Below, piece after piece: positions 19,891 to 28,817 of a stretch of 64,000 nucleotides of DNA. Under the pieces are notes generated by a model. It saw nothing but the letters and a program-made list of their open reading frames with translations, made no database searches and was not told where the DNA came from. Location: positions 3,243,001-3,307,000 of the forward strand of contig NZ_CP130319.1 in the NCBI RefSeq assembly GCF_032271945.1, read 5' to 3'. A program made the position numbers and the translations under genes. Positions within the stretch are counted from its first letter, which is position 1. Each line of letters opens with the position of its first letter. The stretch is from Paenibacillus sp. MBLB1832. Its GTDB lineage: Bacteria > Bacillota > Bacilli > Paenibacillales > NBRC-103111.

Positions 19891-19930
19891 CAAAAAACTG
19901 CCCAACCACCCGAGGGTGGCTAAGCAGTTT
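19891..19930 (-). terminator. Terminator of the ABC exporter operon
   Basis: On the minus strand AAACTGCTTAGCCACC pairs with GGGTGGTTGGGCAGTTT around a CTC loop, followed by T-rich sequence. Confidence 0.88.
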
Positions 19931-19943
19931 ACACGCGAGATGC

Positions 19944-21788
19944 CTATACGGCATCTTGCAAAAACTTATATTGCGCTTGAATTAAGCCATAATAAATCTT
20001 CTGTTCCCTCATGAGCTCATCATGGTTGCCGATTTCCATCATTCGACCGTGGTCAAGTACGACGATTTTATCCGCATTTCGGATCGTTGACAGGCGATGT
20101 GCCACGATGAAAGATGTGCGTCCCGCGAGAAGTATTTTGAGCGCTTCCTGAATTTTGAGCTCTGTATCCGTGTCAATACTCGCCGTAGCCTCATCTAAGA
20201 TGAGCACGCGCGGATTCGCCAGCAGCGCTCTGGCAAAGGAAATCAGCTGCCGCTGCCCCATGGAAAGCACGTTGCCTCGCTCCTGCACTTCCGTTTCATA
20301 GCCCAGCGGCAGCTGCGAGATAAAGTCATGTGCGTGGACGGCCTTAGCCACTTCTTCAATCTCTTCATCCGTCGCATCCAAACGTCCGAAGCGAATATTA
20401 TCGCGAATCGTGCCCGAGAAGATGAACGTATCTTGCAAAACGACACCGATCTGAGAGCGAAGACTCTGGATGCTAACTTCCTTAATATTTTGCCCATCAA
20501 TCTCGATATGGCCTTGATTTGGATCATAGAAGCGGCATAAGAGGTTCATAATCGTGCTTTTCCCTGAACCGGTATGACCAACTAAGGCAATTGATTGACC
20601 TGCGGTCACATCTAAATTGATCCCGTTTAGCGCTGGGCGGCCAGGCTCATATTCAAACACAAGGTCTTTGAACTTCACATTCCCCTGTACTTGCGGCAAA
20701 TCCTTAGCCCCTTCGATCTCAGCAACAGTCGGCTTCTCGTCAATAAATTCGAAAATCCGCTCTGCCGAAGCCATCGCAATCAAGAGCTGTGAATACATTT
20801 GACCGAGCCGCGTAATCGGTTCCCAGAAATAGCCGATGTAGGTGGCAAATGCGACAAGCAAACCGACTGAAATTTCCTCTGTTTGAATGAGATGCGCGCC
20901 TAGCCAGAACAAGATGCAATACCCGATCGCGCCTGTAATTTCGATAAGCGGACCAAAAGATTGATTCAGCAAGGACGCGCGATTCCACGATAAGCGATTG
21001 GTCATATTCATTTTTGTAAAAAAGGAAATATTCTCTTTCTCTTGCGTGTACCCTTGTGTCACTCGAATCCCTTGAATACATTCGTTCAAATGCGCATTCA
21101 AGCGAGACTGCTTCATGGTTAGGTCCTGCCAGGCGCGGCGGATTTTGGTACGCAGCTTCGTGGATACGATGAACATAATCGGCACGGTAACGATAATTGA
21201 AGCCCCTAGCTTGAAGTTAAACGTAAGCAGAATGACGATAATCCCGACCAGTTGAACCACATCGATTAACAAGTTGACGACACCGTTCGTAAACAAATCT
21301 TGGAGTGAGTTCACATAATTCGTGACACGAACAAGTACGGATCCTGCGGGCCGCGTATCAAAGAAGCGGAAGGAAAGCTTTTGAATATGACTGAACAAAT
21401 CATGGCGCAAATCATAAATGACGCGCTGTCCGATCATGTTCGTGTATTTAATACGAAATGTATTTGCAAGCCATTGCACAATATAGACGCTTAGCATAAT
21501 GCCGACAATAAGGACGAGAAGATTGGTCTTTTTCGGAATAATGGCATCATCAATCGCAACGCGAATGAGTAACGGAACGGTTAGCTTCGTAATGGCGCCA
21601 ACGAGCATCATGATGATAATGATGGGCAGCAGCTGTTTCCGATACGGCTTCATATAACTGAACAAGCGCTTTAATTGGCCCCAGTCAAAAGGCTTCTCGA
21701 TCAACTCATCGTCCTGATAGACGAACCGTTGCCCTTGTTGCGAATCTGAATTAGGTGCTGACTCAGCTTGCTTCGCTTGTGAACTCAA
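19944..21788 (-). CDS. Heterodimeric ABC exporter, half 2 (consensus ATPase residues, degenerate signature)
   Basis: Six-helix membrane domain plus nucleotide-binding domain, 614 residues. Walker A is GHTGSGKST, Walker B LILDEATASID keeps the catalytic Glu, but the signature reads LSMGQ instead of LSGGQ. With the partner gene, whose Walker B lacks Glu, this gives one full and one degenerate ATP site, the pattern of heterodimeric exporters such as BmrCD or TM287/288. It starts with TTG overlapping the partner's stop (TTGA). The likely role is drug or lipid export; the substrate is unknown. Confidence 0.93.
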   Translation of the reverse strand: MSSQAKQAESAPNSDSQQGQRFVYQDDELIEKPFDWGQLKRLFSYMKPYRKQLLPIIIIMMLVGAITKLTVPLLIRVAIDDAIIPKKTNLLVLIVGIMLSVYIVQWLANTFRIKYTNMIGQRVIYDLRHDLFSHIQKLSFRFFDTRPAGSVLVRVTNYVNSLQDLFTNGVVNLLIDVVQLVGIIVILLTFNFKLGASIIVTVPIMFIVSTKLRTKIRRAWQDLTMKQSRLNAHLNECIQGIRVTQGYTQEKENISFFTKMNMTNRLSWNRASLLNQSFGPLIEITGAIGYCILFWLGAHLIQTEEISVGLLVAFATYIGYFWEPITRLGQMYSQLLIAMASAERIFEFIDEKPTVAEIEGAKDLPQVQGNVKFKDLVFEYEPGRPALNGINLDVTAGQSIALVGHTGSGKSTIMNLLCRFYDPNQGHIEIDGQNIKEVSIQSLRSQIGVVLQDTFIFSGTIRDNIRFGRLDATDEEIEEVAKAVHAHDFISQLPLGYETEVQERGNVLSMGQRQLISFARALLANPRVLILDEATASIDTDTELKIQEALKILLAGRTSFIVAHRLSTIRNADKIVVLDHGRMMEIGNHDELMREQKIYYGLIQAQYKFLQDAV

Positions 21789-23629
21789 TGTGCTAACCTT
21801 CTTTCTGAATTCAAGGAGATCTTGATTGAATTGGGATCAGCTTCGATACCTTCAGAGATCGGTGCTTCCTCACGTGCCGCTGCCGCTTGATTCTCGGCTT
21901 GTCGTGGCCCATCGGAATATTGAATCTCATAGGTCTGGCGATATATGCCCTCTTGCTGCAACAGCTCTTGATGCGTGCCGCGTTGAATAATTCGCCCTTT
22001 ATCGAGCACAATGATTTCATCGGCATGCTTTAGGGAAGAGATACGGTGGGCGATGATGAACGTTGTACGGCCCGCCATAACCTCTTTGAATCCAGCTTGA
22101 ATCTCATGCTCCGTTTCCATATCAACAGCACTTGTTGCATCGTCAAGCACGAGAATTTTCGGATCTTTAATTAACGCTCTAGCAATCGCGATCCGCTGTT
22201 TCTGCCCGCCTGATAAGCCTAGGCCACGCTCACCAACAACCGTGTCATAGCCTTCTGGCAACTCCGAGATAAAGTTATGCGCTTTCGCGAGCTTGGCAGC
22301 CCGAATAATTTCGTCCATCGATACATCTTTGCAGCCATACGCAATATTGTTGCGAATGGTTGACGAGAATAAGAACGTTTCTTGGAACACGGTTGAAATT
22401 TGACTGCGGTAGCTTTCAAGCTGTAAGGAGCGAATGTCTTTGCCATCGAGCATGACCTTGCCTTCCTTCACGTTGTAAGCTCGCATGAGCAAGGAGATCA
22501 CCGTTGTTTTCCCTGAACCCGTGCTTCCTAGAAGCCCGATAACGGAGCCTGGAGGCGCATCCAAATTGAAATCATATAATGCAGGCTGTTTCTCTGGATA
22601 AGCAAAGGTGACATGATCAAACCGGACATGACCATCAACTTTCGTAACAGGAGCAGCGTTCTCGCCATCTTTAACATGCATATAGTGATGAAGAACATCC
22701 AAAATTTTCTCTCCAGAAGCTTTCGTTTGCGTGAAGTTGTTAATATGGAAGCCTAGACCCCACATCGGTCCGATTATGTACCAAATCAGTGAGAAGCATG
22801 CGACTAATTCCCCAAGAGTAATCGTGTCTTGGATGACCATGTAACCGCCAGCGCCGAGCAGGATAACTACACTTAGATTCGCTAGAATTTCCATGATGGG
22901 GAAATACTTCGCCCAGATGCCAGCGGACCCGATATTCATCGATTTGTAATCTTCATTTCGTGCAGCAAATTTAGTGACTTCATGAGGTTCGCGGGCAAAC
23001 GATTTGACAGTGCGAACACCTGTAATATTCTCTTGAACGGCCGTTGTCATAGAACTTAGCGATTGACGAACCATCCGGAATGCGGGATGAATCTTGCCCT
23101 CAAATCGCACCGCCGTAAACGCGAGAAACGGCATCGAAATCATCGTTAGCAAGGCTAGCTTCCAATTGATCGAGAACATCATCCCCATGCCAAACACGAG
23201 CATCAACATGACATTTAGTAATTGAGCAAATCCGAAACCGATGAATTGTCGAATGGCCTCTAAATCAGCCGTCAGCCTCGACATCAAATCGCCCGTTCTC
23301 GCTTGATCGTAGTATTGGAACGACAAGTATTGCAATTTGTTGTACATCGCATTACGCAGATGGTAGGCAACACGATTACCCAAACGCCCCCCGCATAAAC
23401 CGTGCAGAAACTGAAACAGCCCTTTCATTGAAACGACAATGACAACAATTAAAGCTAATCGAGGCACGAGGTCAAATCGCTTCTTGGTAATGACTTCATC
23501 AATCAAATACCGCAGCAAATTCGGATACACCAAGCCAAGTGCTGTTGCTATCGCTAAGCAAGCAATAGCACCAAATAACAGTTTTTTCTCTGGCCAAAAA
23601 TATGGCTTCAGTTGCCTGAATACATCCAC
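21785..23629 (-). CDS. Heterodimeric ABC exporter, half 1 (degenerate ATPase site)
   Basis: Also 614 residues, with six membrane helices in the first ~320 residues and an ATPase domain. Walker A is GSTGSGKTT and the signature LSGGQKQR is intact, but Walker B reads LVLDDATSAVD, with Asp replacing the catalytic Glu. A tail of ~40 residues rich in Ala and Glu follows the last ATPase element. It starts with GTG after AAGGAGGG. It is translated first and is coupled to half 2 by a 4-nt overlap. Confidence 0.93.
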   Translation of the reverse strand: MDVFRQLKPYFWPEKKLLFGAIACLAIATALGLVYPNLLRYLIDEVITKKRFDLVPRLALIVVIVVSMKGLFQFLHGLCGGRLGNRVAYHLRNAMYNKLQYLSFQYYDQARTGDLMSRLTADLEAIRQFIGFGFAQLLNVMLMLVFGMGMMFSINWKLALLTMISMPFLAFTAVRFEGKIHPAFRMVRQSLSSMTTAVQENITGVRTVKSFAREPHEVTKFAARNEDYKSMNIGSAGIWAKYFPIMEILANLSVVILLGAGGYMVIQDTITLGELVACFSLIWYIIGPMWGLGFHINNFTQTKASGEKILDVLHHYMHVKDGENAAPVTKVDGHVRFDHVTFAYPEKQPALYDFNLDAPPGSVIGLLGSTGSGKTTVISLLMRAYNVKEGKVMLDGKDIRSLQLESYRSQISTVFQETFLFSSTIRNNIAYGCKDVSMDEIIRAAKLAKAHNFISELPEGYDTVVGERGLGLSGGQKQRIAIARALIKDPKILVLDDATSAVDMETEHEIQAGFKEVMAGRTTFIIAHRISSLKHADEIIVLDKGRIIQRGTHQELLQQEGIYRQTYEIQYSDGPRQAENQAAAAREEAPISEGIEADPNSIKISLNSERRLAH

Positions 23630-23688
23630 TTTGGGCCCTCCTTAAAAGGATAGATTTGAAACGCGTAGGATTTGTGAACACTTTATGA

Positions 23689-23717
23689 ATCTTAACACCA
23701 TCCCTATATGTGAGCAA
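23689..23717 (-). promoter_or_regulatory. Promoter of the ABC exporter operon
   Basis: On the minus strand TTGCTC, a 17-nt spacer and TAAGAT, about 60 nt before the GTG start. Read by eye. Confidence 0.45.
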
Positions 23718-23840
23718 TCAGAGCATACTCGGATTTAAACGCTTAAAGGGGCATAATTTCACGAAATCGTGTAGGAATCCCCCCTATTCTTTTAAATCAT
23801 CCCAATACCCTCCAATGAAAGCCCTTACATGAAGGTTGCA

Positions 23841-23883
23841 AAAAAAGAGTGAATGGGGTTCCAAATAACCCCGTCCACTCTTT
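23841..23883 (-). terminator. Terminator of the dynamin gene
   Basis: On the minus strand AAAGAGTG..GGGGTT pairs with AACCCC..CACTCTTT and runs into seven T. It lies 11 nt after the stop. Confidence 0.9.
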
Positions 23884-23893
23884 GGTTCATCTA

Positions 23894-26800
23894 CTAAACA
23901 AATGCCTTTAATTGATGCTGTTTGGATATCAGTTCATCTAAATCAATCTTCATTTGCAGGGCTTGGCGCAGCCCATCTGCATGGTCTTTCACCGCTTGCT
24001 CCATGATGACTTTCTGCGCAATCAACCAGGCTTCCAATTGGTTGCTGTACGCCTCGACCAACTCAGACGTCATCTGCTCGATACAAGCCACCACAGGCGC
24101 CCCGATCCGATTCTCTAATTCGGCACGCAGCTTACTCTTGCCATCGCCTTCGAAAAACTGCTTCGCATTTTTGAAGAAGCTCTGCAGCAATTTCAACGTC
24201 ACGTCGCCAGCTTCCAGCTTCGTCGCAATCTCGGGTGTAACGAACGCATGCGACTCATACGAAGCTCGCTCAAAGCCTTCTAGCAGCAGTCCCAGCTCTT
24301 CTCCCCAGCGATTCATACGATTCGCGCTAATCAGATTCATCCGTTTCTCTACACGAAGTGTCGTTGCAAGCGCTTCTTGCGAAAGATCGTGAGCGATCAA
24401 TCGCACCAGCTCATTCCATGCAAATTGCAGCGCTGTTTTCGGATCATTGACCTCATCACGGAATGTCGAAGGATTAAACGCATAATTGAACAGCTCGCCA
24501 AAGCGGAACATTGCTCTTTGCTTCACATAATACATCAGCTCTTGGATTTCTTTGCTCAGTTCCTTGGACTCGGCGTCATAGCGCGTATCTTCAAGTAATT
24601 CCAGCGCTTGCAGCTCCGATTCATCAAGCATCGTCAATTGTACTCTGCGCTCTTCCTCGCCCGTTTGGGCACGCTCCAGCCATTTCTGCATCGTGGCAAT
24701 CGCACGGTGCAGCTCTAGATTCGCAGCATGAATCGCCACATCACTGAGCTCGTTCAATGTAAATTGAACAAATTCCTGTTCAAATGGTTCAATGCCAGAT
24801 TGTGCAACCAAACCTGCATTTCCATTGATTTTACCTTCAGCAGCCAAATAGCTTGAAATTGGATAAATGCGCGGATGGCGGATGCCATGCTGCACTAAAT
24901 TCGTCTCTACGTGCTTCACAACTCCAGCTAGTTCTTCGGAACTAGCCGCCAAATCAGCGGCATTGACGATAAAGAACATTTTATCCATTTCAAAGCTGTC
25001 CTTCACACGACCGAGCTGTAGCAGAAATTCACGATCAGCTTGGGAAAACGCATGATTGTAGTACGTGACGAAAAGAATCGCGTCCGCGTTTTTGATATAG
25101 TTAAACGCAACGCCGGTATGACGCGCATTGATCGAATCCGCTCCTGGCGTATCAACGAAAATAATGCCTTGATCCGTCAGTGGATTCGAATAATATAATT
25201 CAATCCATTCAACGAAACAGGATTTGTGCTCTTCCGCGACATAACCGGAGAACTCGTCTTTCGTAATTTTCAGTTCTGTGCCCAAATGGCTTTCAGCGGC
25301 TGTCCAGCCTTTCTCCACAGCTTTCAAAAATGAGAAATGCGGCTTACCTTTGGCCGTCACATCGGCTGGTGATAGCTTGCCTATCCCCTTCAATGCAGAC
25401 GTCATATCCGTTGCTTGAACACCCAAGATGTTCAAGGAGTACAGTACATCCTCCAGGATCGCTGCCGCCTTCTTCATCTTGACCTTCGCTGTGCCATGTG
25501 GCCAGCCTTCCTGCGGCGGCATGATCTTATTGATTGCCGCCGTGGTTGGGTTCGGCGACACGGGCAGTACGCGTTCACCAATCAACGCATTGGCGAACGA
25601 GGATTTGCCTGCGCTGAACGCGCCGAACAGCGCAATCGTGAACGTCCGCTGGCGCAGACGTTCCGCTTTCTCGCGCATGGATCGAGCGAGCGACTTCATC
25701 GACGACATGCCGTCGATGAGGTGAGCGGCCGCCTGCAAGTCGGCGGCCTTGCGCTCCATGCGCTTCCCGCGTTCACCCGCGGTGAACGCGCTTGCTAGTG
25801 GCGCAGCTGCCTCTTTAGGAGCAGCTGCGGTGCTTCCAGCCGCCGAAGCGGTAGCTGCGGCCTGCAAGATCGTGCCCATGGAGGTCACGTGCAGACTTGC
25901 CCCGCCCAGCGGGGCAGCTGACGGCTCCTCCATGGCTGTGTAGAGCTGCGCATCCGGCAGCGCCGGCGCAGCGGGTCTTGCCCAGCTGGCTTTGCGCAGC
26001 AGCTGGGCCTCTGCCGCCGCCTCGGCTTCCTCGAGGCGGGCGAGCTCGCGGCAGGCCCTCAGCCTGCCGCTCAGGGCTTCCAGCGCCGCCGCAAGCGCAG
26101 CCGCGGCAGCGGTAGAGCCATCGCGGACGGCAGACGCGATGAGATTAATCACCGCAAACGCCTGTTTGCGGTATTGCAGCTTGATTTCCCCAGCCAACTG
26201 CTTCATGTAGTTGAGCGTATATTCACCGCCGAAGGTTGCACCCGTGTTCACTTGCGATATTAATAATTCGCTCGTGACTTCAACCTTCAACGCCTCAATA
26301 TACTGAATGAGCAGCGGATCATGAAGACCTTGCTCTTGTGCAGCTTTTTTCAATCCATCCCGCAAATGCCAATCCAACTGCGCCTCTACCTGCTCAGCCA
26401 AATTGGCTTGAAACGCCGTTAGACGTTTCTCCATTTCCGCTGCGGTTTGAGCCGCTCGCGAGAAAAAGCCAACCTTAAACCCAGGCTTGCGGCTCTCTAA
26501 AAACGTATGAGCCGCATCCCGAGTTAACGCAGGGGTAATATTCGCATTTTCGATAATGGACGTAACATCTTTACGGAGTTCAAGCGTTAACGTTTCAGGA
26601 AGAGCATTCAGTGCAGCAAGTTCCTCTTGCTTTGAAGCTGCTTGAGCTTGAAGCTCGGCCACATCGCCTTCTTGACTGATCTGTTCCATGAGCTCCGCCT
26701 TTTGCGGTTCATGCTGTTCAGCCAACCATTTGCCATGCTCAGCGGTCAAGAAGCGTGCCGAAGCATCGATGCTGTAACTACGTAATTCGTCCCCTTGGTC

Positions 26801-27595
26801 GATAAGACGTCCTAACAGCCATTGGAGCTTTCTGTACTCATTATGAGGGTGCGCAGGCTCTTTCATTGTCACATAAAGCAAGCCGTCAGGTTCAATCCCC
26901 CAATGTAAGAACGCCGAATGCGTTCCAGATTGATACTGAGCGAAGGGCAACTCCCACTCTTTATGCTTATCAATCATATTCACGACGAGATAGAGCGGTT
27001 TCCCCCACTCTTTCATCTTCTTGGTAAATGCTAAATTCACTTCAGATTGAACATGGTTATAGTCCATAACATAGAACACGACGTCCGCCAAGTGCAGCGC
27101 GGATTCTGTGGACTGATGATGCGCATCGTCCGTCGAATCAATCCCTGGCGTATCCAACAACGCGGTATGTTCTCCTAAAAAGGTGATCGGATACGTAATT
27201 TCCACCGTTTCAATATCCGTTCCGTTCACACAATACGCTTCAAGCTCGGTCAATGGTATCGTCGTCGTCTTCCCTCGCGCGCCGATCACGCCATCGTTTG
27301 TTTTGTGTGTGACATGCGCGCCAGGATTCCCATTACGAATGCTAACGATATTCGCACTAGTCGGAATCGGACTCGAAGGCAGCAAAGCATGTCCGCACAG
27401 CTGATTGATCAAAGTCGACTTTCCTGCTGAGAAATGTCCACAGAACGCGATATTCATCCGGCCGCTCTCGATTTTTTCTAATAATTGCCCCATTTTCGTT
27501 GCATTCACTTCATCGCCAGCAAGCTGAAGCGCCTGCTTCATCTTTTCTATCGCCTCTGGCATGACCTCGATGCTCTTTTCCACCAATTGCGTCAT
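23894..27595 (-). CDS. dynA: Two-headed bacterial dynamin-like GTPase
   Basis: About 1233 residues with two complete dynamin-type GTPase units in tandem, as in Bacillus DynA, a membrane-tethering and fusing protein linked to membrane repair. Unit 1: P-loop GHFSAGKST (residues 53-61), LLDTPGIDS, VVNMIDKHKE. Unit 2: P-loop GAFSAGKSS (about 655-663), VDTPGADS, FIVNAADLA. The units are joined by long helical regions and an Ala-rich linker (about residues 480-625) encoded by a visibly GC-richer stretch. ATG 27595 is chosen over 27619: AGGAGAG lies 11 nt before it, and a terminator hairpin ends almost at 27619. Confidence 0.93.
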   Translation of the reverse strand: MTQLVEKSIEVMPEAIEKMKQALQLAGDEVNATKMGQLLEKIESGRMNIAFCGHFSAGKSTLINQLCGHALLPSSPIPTSANIVSIRNGNPGAHVTHKTNDGVIGARGKTTTIPLTELEAYCVNGTDIETVEITYPITFLGEHTALLDTPGIDSTDDAHHQSTESALHLADVVFYVMDYNHVQSEVNLAFTKKMKEWGKPLYLVVNMIDKHKEWELPFAQYQSGTHSAFLHWGIEPDGLLYVTMKEPAHPHNEYRKLQWLLGRLIDQGDELRSYSIDASARFLTAEHGKWLAEQHEPQKAELMEQISQEGDVAELQAQAASKQEELAALNALPETLTLELRKDVTSIIENANITPALTRDAAHTFLESRKPGFKVGFFSRAAQTAAEMEKRLTAFQANLAEQVEAQLDWHLRDGLKKAAQEQGLHDPLLIQYIEALKVEVTSELLISQVNTGATFGGEYTLNYMKQLAGEIKLQYRKQAFAVINLIASAVRDGSTAAAAALAAALEALSGRLRACRELARLEEAEAAAEAQLLRKASWARPAAPALPDAQLYTAMEEPSAAPLGGASLHVTSMGTILQAAATASAAGSTAAAPKEAAAPLASAFTAGERGKRMERKAADLQAAAHLIDGMSSMKSLARSMREKAERLRQRTFTIALFGAFSAGKSSFANALIGERVLPVSPNPTTAAINKIMPPQEGWPHGTAKVKMKKAAAILEDVLYSLNILGVQATDMTSALKGIGKLSPADVTAKGKPHFSFLKAVEKGWTAAESHLGTELKITKDEFSGYVAEEHKSCFVEWIELYYSNPLTDQGIIFVDTPGADSINARHTGVAFNYIKNADAILFVTYYNHAFSQADREFLLQLGRVKDSFEMDKMFFIVNAADLAASSEELAGVVKHVETNLVQHGIRHPRIYPISSYLAAEGKINGNAGLVAQSGIEPFEQEFVQFTLNELSDVAIHAANLELHRAIATMQKWLERAQTGEEERRVQLTMLDESELQALELLEDTRYDAESKELSKEIQELMYYVKQRAMFRFGELFNYAFNPSTFRDEVNDPKTALQFAWNELVRLIAHDLSQEALATTLRVEKRMNLISANRMNRWGEELGLLLEGFERASYESHAFVTPEIATKLEAGDVTLKLLQSFFKNAKQFFEGDGKSKLRAELENRIGAPVVACIEQMTSELVEAYSNQLEAWLIAQKVIMEQAVKDHADGLRQALQMKIDLDELISKQHQLKAFV

Positions 27596-27620
27596 TGTCG
27601 TCCAATCTCTCCTCTTCATA

Positions 27621-27645
27621 GAAAAAAATCTCCCAAAGGGAGATT
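27621..27645 (-). terminator. Terminator squeezed between the small unknown gene and dynA
   Basis: On the minus strand AATCTCCC-TTT-GGGAGATT is a perfect 8-bp stem with a 3-nt loop, followed by seven T. It starts just after the upstream gene's stop and ends about 26 nt before the dynA start. Confidence 0.9.
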
Positions 27646-27650
27646 AGGTA

Positions 27651-27926
27651 TTACGTAAGAGCCACTTTTTCTTTTTCTGGTAAGAAAATTTCGAACACAT
27701 CACGGTGTTGAAGAATCGTAATATCGGAGTCTTTGACCTTCATCACGACAACCTCGGATTTTGTTTTCATTTTGTCTATGTAATTTTGAGGAACCTCACC
27801 GGATTCACTGACGGTTACACCCTCAATGATTTTTTCCTCATTATCAGCTAGTGGTGTATTAATAACCTGCTCATAAATATCGGAGAACAATTCAAAGCTA
27901 TTCGTATATACGGCGATACATTTCAT
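27651..27926 (-). CDS. Unrecognised small protein, 91 aa
   Basis: I do not recognise this family with certainty. It begins MKCIAVYTNSFELFSDIYEQV and ends in a beta-rich half, E-V-V-V-M-K-V-K-D-S-D-I-T-I-L, then VFEIFLPE, giving an alternating alpha/beta pattern. There are no Cys pairs, signal peptide or membrane segment. ATG 27926 is chosen over an upstream start at 27950 because AAAGGATGGG precedes it. It starts 25 nt after the nth stop and is cut off from dynA by a strong terminator, so it is probably co-transcribed with nth. Confidence 0.75.
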   Translation of the reverse strand: MKCIAVYTNSFELFSDIYEQVINTPLADNEEKIIEGVTVSESGEVPQNYIDKMKTKSEVVVMKVKDSDITILQHRDVFEIFLPEKEKVALT

Positions 27927-27951
27927 TTCAATCCCATCCTTTGTCAGCATT

Positions 27952-28623
27952 TCATTTGTTTGTAATAGTTTTCCTAGTTGGCTTCGGTTTCATACGTTTC
28001 TTGCCCTCACGGCAATTGTCCAATAAGGGACATAACATACAATTCGGGTTCTGAGCCTTACAGTGATATCGACCGAAAAAAATCAACCGATGATGTGTTT
28101 GCGTCCATTCTTCTCGCGGTACTTTCTTCATGAGCTTCTTTTCAACTTCAAGCACCGAATCATCTGCGCCAACAAGACCTAAACGTTTAGAAACACGTTC
28201 CACATGCGTATCTACAGCTATTGCAGGAACACCGAATGCGTTCGACATGACAACATTGGCCGTTTTGCGACCGACGCCTGGCAATTCCACCAATTGCTCA
28301 TGCTTCTCAGGAATTTCGCCACCGAACTTGTCCAGTAGCAACTGACACAGCTTATGAATGTGACTAGCCTTATTTCGAAAAAGCCCAATCCTCCGAATGT
28401 CTTGCTCTAATTCCTCTAATGGAACTGCCAAATAATCTTCGGGTCGCTTATATTTCTGAAACAAGTCCTTCGTAACTTTATTCACGGTCTCATCGGTACA
28501 TTGTGCAGATAACAGAACAGCAATCGTCAATTCGAACGGATTACTGTGGTTTAGTTCACAATGCGCATCTGGGAAGAGCTCTCCAATGGTATCCAGAATA
28601 TGTCTAACTGCCTTCTGTGTCAT
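27952..28623 (-). CDS. nth: Endonuclease III
   Basis: DNA glycosylase and AP lyase for oxidised pyrimidines. Helix-hairpin-helix LPGVGRKTANVV is followed by the catalytic Asp region AIAVDTHVERVS. The C-terminal 4Fe-4S cluster is intact as C-x6-C-x2-C-x5-C (from CKAQNPNCMLC). At 223 residues it is typical. A GGAAGATC site precedes ATG 28623. Confidence 0.96.
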   Translation of the reverse strand: MTQKAVRHILDTIGELFPDAHCELNHSNPFELTIAVLLSAQCTDETVNKVTKDLFQKYKRPEDYLAVPLEELEQDIRRIGLFRNKASHIHKLCQLLLDKFGGEIPEKHEQLVELPGVGRKTANVVMSNAFGVPAIAVDTHVERVSKRLGLVGADDSVLEVEKKLMKKVPREEWTQTHHRLIFFGRYHCKAQNPNCMLCPLLDNCREGKKRMKPKPTRKTITNK

Positions 28624-28745
28624 AGCTGATCTTCCTTAGGGTCGTAATATTCTTCAGTTTAGCGAATTGTAGGGTCAGAATCAATCCTTGAAAGCGTCAA
28701 AATGCGAACATTTTCTAAAAAAACATCAATTTTTTTTGAAATGAA

Positions 28746-28792
28746 TGAAAAACCCGCCTGATCGAGAAGATAACCTTCTCCCAATCAGACGG
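28746..28792 (-). terminator. Terminator of the SLH/GerMN/amidase cluster
   Basis: On the minus strand CCGTCTGAT..GAGAAG pairs with CTTCTC-GATCAGGCGG, followed by GTTTTTC. It is imperfect but long and lies about 25 nt after the SLH gene stop. Confidence 0.8.
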
Positions 28793-28817
28793 ATCTAACG
28801 AAAGCTTTGTTCAAAAA

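Noticed and set aside
25415-26210. Several long plus-strand frames opposite dynA
   Set aside because: They mirror the GC-rich Ala/Arg linker of dynA, lack ribosome binding sites and have Arg/Ser/Pro-biased composition.
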